Of a stretch of 11,068 nucleotides of DNA, positions 6,945 through 11,068 are shown one piece after another; the stretch's first letter is position 1; each line of letters begins with the position of its first letter. A model generated the notes under the pieces. It was not told the DNA's origin and ran no database searches. It saw only the letters and a list, made by a program, of their open reading frames with translations. The translations under genes and the position numbers were made by a program. Source of the DNA: an uncultured Ruminococcus sp. (GTDB lineage Bacteria > Bacillota > Clostridia > Oscillospirales > Acutalibacteraceae); the NCBI GenBank assembly GCA_902766305.1, contig CACXDE010000031.1:1-11068 (forward strand), read 5' to 3'.

Positions 6945-9452
6945 ATGAAAAAAATGCTAAGAAAGATCCTTTCAGTGTCCCTTTGCGCTGCGATGCTTGC
7001 CGGTACAGCAGCCGTTCTGCCTGCTTTCGTTCCGGACAGCAGCATTACTGCAAGCGCCGCCGAAACATACGGCGACTATGAGTATACTGTTGAGAATGAT
7101 GCCGTTACTATCACGAAGTATACCGGCAAGGGTACAGCTGTAACTATCCCCTCAAAGATCAATGGTAAAACTGTAACGGCGATCGGCTGGGAAGCATTTG
7201 AAAAATGCAGCACACTGACCAGTGTAATAATACCGAACGGAGTAGTAAATATAGGTTTCTCAGCGTTTTATAAATGCAGTAATCTTAAGAGCGTCAGCAT
7301 ACCTGACAGTGTAACAGATATCTATTATAGTGCTTTTGAATACTGCACCAGTCTTACAAAAATAAGCGTTGGCAGCAGCAATCAGAACTATACTGTCTCA
7401 GACGGGATGCTTTTTGATAAATACAAAACAACTTTGCTGCTATGTCCTGCCGACAAAACAACAGTTAACTCTCTTCCTTCTACAACGCGTTTTTTTAATG
7501 TTTGCGCTTTTTATAACTGTACAAATCTTACAAGCATAACTATTCCAAGCGAAATGGTTAGTTTTGGTGCAGGCTATTTTTCGGAATGCCCTAAGTTAGC
7601 AAATATTACTATCGATAAAAACAACAAGGATTACACATCAGAGAATAATATTGTATACACCAAAGACAAAAAGACTTTGGTTTTATATCCAAGAACGAGA
7701 ACAACTGTGACTGATCTTCCTGATACTCTGACAAAAATAGGACAGTCAGCATTTCAGAATTGCACTGCTCTTACAAAAATAACGATTCCTAAGAATGTAA
7801 CGACAATTGAGAGTATCGCTTTTGATAACTGCAAAAGCCTGACAGAAATATCAATACCTTCAGGTGTGACAAGTATCGGAGCCCATGCATTCGGGGATTG
7901 TACTAGTCTCAAAAGCATAAAAATACCGGACGGTGTAACAACTATTGAAGGATTTATGTTTAATGGCTGCAGCAATCTTACAAGCATTACTTTCCCAGCT
8001 AAGTTAACAACTATTGGTGATGATTCTTTCTGGTACTGTACCAGTCTTACGAACTTAAATATTCCGGATGGCGTAACAAGTATCGGAAAATGGGCGTTTT
8101 ACAATTGTACCAATCTTACCAGCATAACCATACCGTCAAGCGTAACAGATATCGGAAATTACGCATTCGGCGGATGTAAGAATCTTACCATATACGGACA
8201 GTCGGGTTCTGCTGCTGAAAAATATGCTAAAGATAATGATATAAAGTTTGTTTCCACTTCTGCCTCTTCATCTCTGAAAAACAACTCAACTATCAGCGCA
8301 GCATCTGTTGCGGCTAACACTGATGTCACAATGACAGGCAAAGCCTCCGGCGGCACAAGCCCCTACAAGTTCGCTTACTATTACAAAAAGTCAACCGAAA
8401 GTACATATACAAAAGCATATGTAACAGCAAGCGGTTCAGTCTATACCAAGAATACATCAGTATCCTTCAAGCCCACAACAGCCGGAACCTACAATGTAAA
8501 AATAAATGTAAAGGACGACAAGGGAACGGTTGTACAGAAGGACTTCAATTTAACTGTAACAGCGGCTCTTAAAAACAGTTCGACTATAAGCGCAACTACA
8601 GTTGCAGCTAACACAGCTGTAACAATGACAGGCAAGGCGTCCGGCGGCACAAGCCCCTACAAGTTCGCTTACTATTACAAAAAGTCAACAGACAGCACTT
8701 ACACAAAAGCATATGTTACAGCAAGCGGTTCAGTTTACACTAAGAATACCTCAGTATCCTTCAAGCCCACAACAGCCGGAACATATAATGTGAAAATCAA
8801 TGCTAAGGATGACAATGGAACGGTTGTATCAAAGGAGTTTACAGTTAAGGTGACATCCGAACTTAAAAACAGTTCCACAATAAGCGCAACATCTGTTACA
8901 GCTAACACAGCAGTTACAATGACAGGTAAAGCGTCCGGCGGCACAAGCCCCTACAAGTTCGCTTACTATTACAAAAAGTCAACAGACAGCACATATACAA
9001 AAGCGTATGTTACCTCAAGCGGTTCAGCATATACAAAGAATACATCCGTATCCTTTAAACCCGCAACAGCCGGAACATACAATGTAAAGATAAACGCTAA
9101 GGACGATAACGGAACGGTTGTATCAAAGGAGTTTACGGTTAAGGTAACAGCCGAACTTAAAAACAGCTCCATAATAAGCGCAACAAGTGTAAAAGCCGGA
9201 ACAGAGATCACAATGACAGGAAAGGCGACCGGCGGTACAAGCCCCTATAAGTACGCATACTACTATAAGAAATCAACAGACAGCACATATACAAAAGCAT
9301 ATGTTACCTCAAGCGGTTCAGCATACACAAAGTATGATTCAGTAAAATTCACACCCAAAACAGCCGGAACCTACAATGTAAAGATCAACGTAAAAGATCA
9401 ATACGGTGAAGGCACAGTCGTATCAAAGGAGTTCAAATTAACGGTAAAGTGA
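6945..9452 (+). CDS. Secreted BspA-like leucine-rich-repeat protein with four C-terminal Tyr-rich repeats
   Basis: An 835-residue exported protein. Residues 1-38 are a Sec signal peptide: basic MKKMLRK, hydrophobic core, and cleavage likely after ASA (36-38). Residues about 82-418 hold roughly twelve LRR_5/BspA-type repeats of about 23 residues with the pattern AF--C--L--I-IP--V--IG; two are lengthened by inserts containing KTTLLLCPADKTTV and KTLVLYPRTRTTV. A short Ser-rich linker leads to four tandem repeats of exactly 98 residues (444-835), each with GGTSPYK-AYYYKKST and a closing TAGTYNVKI strand, probably Ig-like beta domains. No LPXTG, transmembrane anchor or dockerin is visible, so attachment is unclear. 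LRR_5 proteins often act in adhesion, but the ligand is unknown. AAGGAGG (6929-6935) lies 9 nt from ATG 6945, 31 nt after mreB; no strong separate promoter is evident. Confidence 0.93.
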   Translation: MKKMLRKILSVSLCAAMLAGTAAVLPAFVPDSSITASAAETYGDYEYTVENDAVTITKYTGKGTAVTIPSKINGKTVTAIGWEAFEKCSTLTSVIIPNGVVNIGFSAFYKCSNLKSVSIPDSVTDIYYSAFEYCTSLTKISVGSSNQNYTVSDGMLFDKYKTTLLLCPADKTTVNSLPSTTRFFNVCAFYNCTNLTSITIPSEMVSFGAGYFSECPKLANITIDKNNKDYTSENNIVYTKDKKTLVLYPRTRTTVTDLPDTLTKIGQSAFQNCTALTKITIPKNVTTIESIAFDNCKSLTEISIPSGVTSIGAHAFGDCTSLKSIKIPDGVTTIEGFMFNGCSNLTSITFPAKLTTIGDDSFWYCTSLTNLNIPDGVTSIGKWAFYNCTNLTSITIPSSVTDIGNYAFGGCKNLTIYGQSGSAAEKYAKDNDIKFVSTSASSSLKNNSTISAASVAANTDVTMTGKASGGTSPYKFAYYYKKSTESTYTKAYVTASGSVYTKNTSVSFKPTTAGTYNVKINVKDDKGTVVQKDFNLTVTAALKNSSTISATTVAANTAVTMTGKASGGTSPYKFAYYYKKSTDSTYTKAYVTASGSVYTKNTSVSFKPTTAGTYNVKINAKDDNGTVVSKEFTVKVTSELKNSSTISATSVTANTAVTMTGKASGGTSPYKFAYYYKKSTDSTYTKAYVTSSGSAYTKNTSVSFKPATAGTYNVKINAKDDNGTVVSKEFTVKVTAELKNSSIISATSVKAGTEITMTGKATGGTSPYKYAYYYKKSTDSTYTKAYVTSSGSAYTKYDSVKFTPKTAGTYNVKINVKDQYGEGTVVSKEFKLTVK
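7188..8198 (+). repeat. Leucine-rich repeat array (LRR_5/BspA type) within the secreted protein
   Basis: About twelve units with a recurrent Ala-Phe, then Cys three or so residues later, then Leu and Ile-Pro spacing. Units are diverged from one another at the DNA level, unlike the downstream 98-residue repeats, so the two arrays have different histories. Confidence 0.85.
8274..9449 (+). repeat. Four tandem 294-bp in-frame repeats
   Basis: Units begin at 8274, 8568, 8862 and 9156, each exactly 294 bp (98 codons), and fill the gene to its stop codon. Units 1-3 share an identical 50-bp stretch at 8346-8395, 8640-8689 and 8934-8983, including third codon positions. Unit 4 is more diverged and ends with YGEGTVVSKEF in place of NGTVVSKEF. 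The homogeneity points to recent duplication or gene conversion. Confidence 0.95.
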
Positions 9453-9478
9453 TAAATATTATCTCTGATTAATAAAGT

Positions 9479-9517
9479 CCTCTTGTCATTCTCTGATTTG
9501 TTCAGAATGACAAGAGG
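9479..9517. repeat. Perfect 14-bp inverted repeat after the LRR gene
   Basis: CCTCTTGTCATTCT (9479-9492) and AGAATGACAAGAGG (9504-9517) are exact reverse complements around an 11-nt loop. On the plus strand it is followed by seven A residues rather than T, so it is not a canonical terminator for the upstream gene. Its arm contains CTTGTCATTC, which recurs at 9809-9818. It may still act as a 3' stabilising hairpin, or as a weak minus-strand terminator, since ACTTTATT follows on that strand. Confidence 0.75.
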
Positions 9518-9526
9518 AAAAAAATC

Positions 9527-9577
9527 GCCGCCTTTCCGGTTCAGTAATTACAAACTGTTATCCATCGGAACGGCGGC
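9527..9577. repeat. G+C-rich imperfect hairpin
   Basis: GCCGCCTTTCCG (9527-9538) pairs with CGGAACGGCGGC (9566-9577) at 11 of 12 positions, with a 27-nt loop that itself contains CAGT/ACTG. It lies only 9 nt after the previous hairpin. No T-tract follows, so I do not call it a terminator. Confidence 0.6.
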
Positions 9578-9590
9578 CTATTATATTAAA

Positions 9591-9629
9591 TGTGGAAAGT
9601 GGAATTGAAGTGTGGAGATAGGAGTTAAG
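9591..9629. repeat. Degenerate heptad-like G+A-rich repeat
   Basis: The segment repeats the word GTGGA (GTGGAAA, GTGGAAT, GTGGAGA) with roughly 7-nt spacing. On the minus strand it reads as degenerate units such as ACTCCTA, TCTCCAC, ACTTCAA. It resembles, but is more degraded than, the heptad blocks at 784-854 and 9847-9874. Confidence 0.35.
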
Positions 9630-9643
9630 TTTAAAGCTAAGAG

Positions 9644-9749
9644 AACCCCTCCACTGCCGCCACAAAAAAACCGTATAAATTATAGAGCCAAATTTTAACA
9701 TGAAAGCAGAAGTTAAGTAAGAGCTTGTGCGGTTTTTGACGGAGGGGTT
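9644..9749. repeat. Inverted-repeat element with AACCCCTCC ends
   Basis: AACCCCTCC (9644-9652) is the exact reverse complement of GGAGGGGTT (9741-9749). A second inner pair, AAAAACCG (9666-9673) and CGGTTTTT (9730-9737), lies in the same order. The left arm carries about eight more bases between the two blocks than the right. The A+T-rich interior has no gene. The ends resemble short AACCCCTC-type intergenic repeats seen in gut Clostridia (from memory, not checked). Confidence 0.6.
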
Positions 9750-9807
9750 ACTTCAATGTACAATGTATCAGGCTTTTTTATTCTATTTTCGTTTTAATGC
9801 TTCCCCA

Positions 9808-9843
9808 CTTGTCATTCCGAGGAGCTTGCGACGAGGAATCTTT
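9808..9843. repeat. TGTCATTCCGAGG-type short palindromic repeat
   Basis: ATTCC (9814-9818) pairs with GGAAT (9835-9839), enclosing GAGGAGCTTGCGACGA. The sequence matches the widespread 'GTCATTC-GAG...GAATCTTT' intergenic repeat pattern of many gut bacteria. It shares CTTGTCATTC with the 9479-9517 hairpin and runs directly into the heptad block. Confidence 0.55.
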
Positions 9844-9846
9844 CCA

Positions 9847-9874
9847 ACTTCTAACTTATAACTGACAACTGATA
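9847..9874 (+). repeat. Four degenerate heptanucleotide repeats
   Basis: The block reads ACTTCTA, ACTTATA, ACTGACA, ACTGATA without interruption, the same unit as in the mntP leader 9 kb away. The remaining bases from 9453 to 9930 hold no gene: the longest plausible open frame I saw is the 13-codon one at 9756-9797, without a clear ribosome binding site. Confidence 0.6.
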
Positions 9875-9930
9875 AAATACAAAGCTTGAATTAATACGAG
9901 ATCGAAAAGAACAGACTTTGAGCTTTCCAA

Positions 9931-10857
9931 TCACTGATTGAGGGCTTCGATTATGTCAGGAAGAGCAGCGTCTACCTTGTCGTTGTCAAGCTGGCAGGTA
10001 CCGGCATTTTTATGACCGCCGCCGCCGTATTTGAGACACAGCTCTCCTATATCTACTTCTGAAACCTTGTTTACAATGGATTTGCCTATCATTACAGCCG
10101 TATTCTGTTTTCTGAAGCCCCAGGCTACATGAACAGATATCTGGCACTGAGGATACAAAGCATAGATCATAAAGCGGTTTCCGGCATGAATTACCTCTTC
10201 CTCACGGAGATCAAGAACTATTACCTTATCATGAATCTGTGCAAGTCTGTGAAGCTGTTCTTTGAAAAGCTCTGTCTGTGCAAAATACAGCTCAACACGT
10301 TCCTTGACATCCGGAAGCTCCAGTATCTCGTCTATGGTATGGTTCATACAAAAGCCTATAAGCTGCATCATAAGCTCATAGTTGGATATGCGGAAGTTAC
10401 GGAATCTTCCAAGACCTGTGCGTGGATCCATAAGATAGTGCAGAAGCACCCAGCCCTTGGGATTAAGTATCTCATCAACCGTAAAATCAGCGCTGTCTCC
10501 CTTATCAACAGCCTCCATAAGCTCATCTGTGATACCCGGAAGCTTTTCCTTACCGCCGTAATAGTTGTATACAACTCTTGCAGCGCTTCGTGCATCCGGC
10601 TCGATAATAAGCTCGCTGCCGGTTTCTATAGATCTGAGTCTGTCTATCTCTGATTCATGGTGGTCAAATGCAAGTCCTACCCTCGTATCAAAGGGCAGAT
10701 TCGTTGTTATATCGTTCTTTGAAAGTTCAATTTTGCCGTCCTGTACATCCTTCGGGTGTACAAATTTAATATCGTCTATGATATCAAGCTCACGAAGTAT
10801 CATAGCGCATACAAGACCGTCAAAGTCACTTCTTGTTACCAAACGTTTTTTCTCCAT
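9931..10857 (-). CDS. DHH/DHHA1-family phosphoesterase
   Basis: A 308-residue cytoplasmic metal-dependent phosphoesterase of the DHH superfamily, which includes NrnA oligoribonucleases, exopolyphosphatases and cyclic-dinucleotide hydrolases. Motif I is SDFDG, with metal ligands D11 and D13; the DHH triad is D65-H66-H67 in FDHHES; a further acidic site is at D118/D121 (VDKGD). The C-terminal DHHA1 substrate loop GGGGHKNAG is at 278-286. All metal-binding motifs are intact, so activity is expected. Such proteins are often labelled exopolyphosphatase; I cannot tell the substrate from sequence. No membrane, PAS or GGDEF domain is present, so it is not GdpP-like. It starts at ATG 10857 with AGGA 9 nt upstream. 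It is a single gene, convergent with the LRR gene, with its own promoter. Confidence 0.9.
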   Translation of the reverse strand: MEKKRLVTRSDFDGLVCAMILRELDIIDDIKFVHPKDVQDGKIELSKNDITTNLPFDTRVGLAFDHHESEIDRLRSIETGSELIIEPDARSAARVVYNYYGGKEKLPGITDELMEAVDKGDSADFTVDEILNPKGWVLLHYLMDPRTGLGRFRNFRISNYELMMQLIGFCMNHTIDEILELPDVKERVELYFAQTELFKEQLHRLAQIHDKVIVLDLREEEVIHAGNRFMIYALYPQCQISVHVAWGFRKQNTAVMIGKSIVNKVSEVDIGELCLKYGGGGHKNAGTCQLDNDKVDAALPDIIEALNQ

Positions 10858-10953
10858 GGTTAAGCATCCTGAGTATAATATTTCAGTGTACGATACGGAC
10901 AGTTTTTATCACTGTTTCCGCATTAATTTATACACTTTAACCTGTTAATCTGT

Positions 10954-10982
10954 ATTATAACACATTAAATTCCCTTATGCAA
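10954..10982 (-). promoter_or_regulatory. Extended -10 promoter of the DHH phosphoesterase gene
   Basis: Read on the minus strand, TTGCAT (complement of 10977-10982) and TATAAT (complement of 10954-10959) are 17 bases apart, and TGT directly precedes the -10 hexamer as in extended -10 promoters. The implied start near 10947 gives a leader of about 90 nt. The -35 box lies at the very edge of the palindromic repeat that follows. Confidence 0.75.
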
Positions 10983-10990
10983 GACCAATA

Positions 10991-11049
10991 TTTTTCCCAG
11001 CACCAGCGTGACGCTGGACCCAAAACAGTCTTACACCACTTTTTTCTTA
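10991..11049. repeat. Second (partial) copy of the palindromic repeat at 958-1121
   Basis: CCAGCGTGACGCTGG (11003-11017) is a 6-bp stem with a 3-nt loop, followed by ACCCAAAACAGTC and TTACACCACT. This matches the left arm of the first element (CCAGCG-AGC-CGCTGG, then CAGTCTTGCAC) in order and spacing, and both are preceded by ATTTTTC. The stem is kept although its loop bases differ. The right half, if present, lies beyond or near the window end. No gene is seen in 10983-11068. Confidence 0.65.
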
Positions 11050-11068
11050 AACCAACTTCTATGAATCA

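Noticed and set aside
8274..9449. CRISPR-like or satellite array
   Set aside because: The periodicity is 294 bp, in frame and continuous within one coding sequence, so it is a protein-domain repeat.
1324..9452. Anti-phage defence or mobile island around the recD2 helicase
   Set aside because: The helicase is a standard full-length RecD2 and its neighbours are housekeeping or surface genes; there is no nuclease, integrase, toxin or tRNA boundary.
9527..9577. Rho-independent terminator for the LRR gene
   Set aside because: The stem is good but the loop is long and the downstream CTATTATATT is not a T-tract.
9756..9797. 13-codon open frame starting MYNVSGFF
   Set aside because: It is too short, lacks a properly spaced ribosome binding site and sits in a repeat-filled spacer.
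9884..9929. AAAGCT/AGCTTT stem as terminator of the DHH gene
   Set aside because: Only six pairs with a loop of more than 30 nt, followed by a weak GTATTTTA; not convincing.
10129..10653. Plus-strand open frame opposite the DHH gene
   Set aside because: It overlaps a well-supported DHH coding region on the other strand and its translation looks like a shadow frame.

Overview
The window looks like chromosomal DNA from a low-to-moderate G+C Firmicute of the Ruminococcus / Oscillospirales type. This is inferred from strong AGGAGG-type ribosome binding sites, heavy use of ATA and AGA codons, sigma-A type promoters, a BspA-like leucine-rich-repeat secreted protein with Tyr-rich C-terminal repeats, and short palindromic repeats between genes. 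No species-level call is possible from sequence alone.

Layout. (1) 1-182: no gene; an imperfect inverted-repeat element that probably also terminates mntP. (2) 183-773, minus strand: a MntP-type manganese exporter driven by a perfect-consensus sigma-A promoter at 912-940. Its roughly 130-nt leader carries a hairpin built from degenerate 7-bp repeats. (3) 958-1121: a long palindromic, MITE-like repeat; part of a second copy lies at the right edge of the window. (4) 1324-9452, plus strand: six tightly packed genes that look like one transcription unit: a Nudix hydrolase, UDP-glucose 4-epimerase (galE), the RecD2 helicase, a ComF-family phosphoribosyltransferase, an MreB-like actin homologue, and a secreted leucine-rich-repeat protein ending in four exact 98-residue repeats. 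Gaps are 1 nt, 15 nt, an 11-nt overlap, a 4-nt ATGA overlap, and 31 nt. (5) 9453-9930: a convergent intergenic region with no gene but at least five separate repeat or palindrome elements. (6) 9931-10857, minus strand: a DHH/DHHA1 phosphoesterase with its own extended -10 promoter at 10954-10982. (7) 10983-11068: another copy of the palindromic repeat, cut off by the window end.

How the genes fit together. The plus-strand cluster mixes housekeeping roles: nucleotide clean-up (Nudix), cell-surface sugar supply (galE), DNA repair (recD2), a DNA-uptake/nucleobase-type enzyme (comF), cell shape (mreB-like) and a surface or secreted protein. Co-transcription is suggested by spacing, not by one pathway. 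I see no CRISPR array, phage, transposase or defence system. The most unusual content is the dense set of small non-coding repeat families in every intergenic region, and the highly homogenised tandem repeats in the secreted protein.
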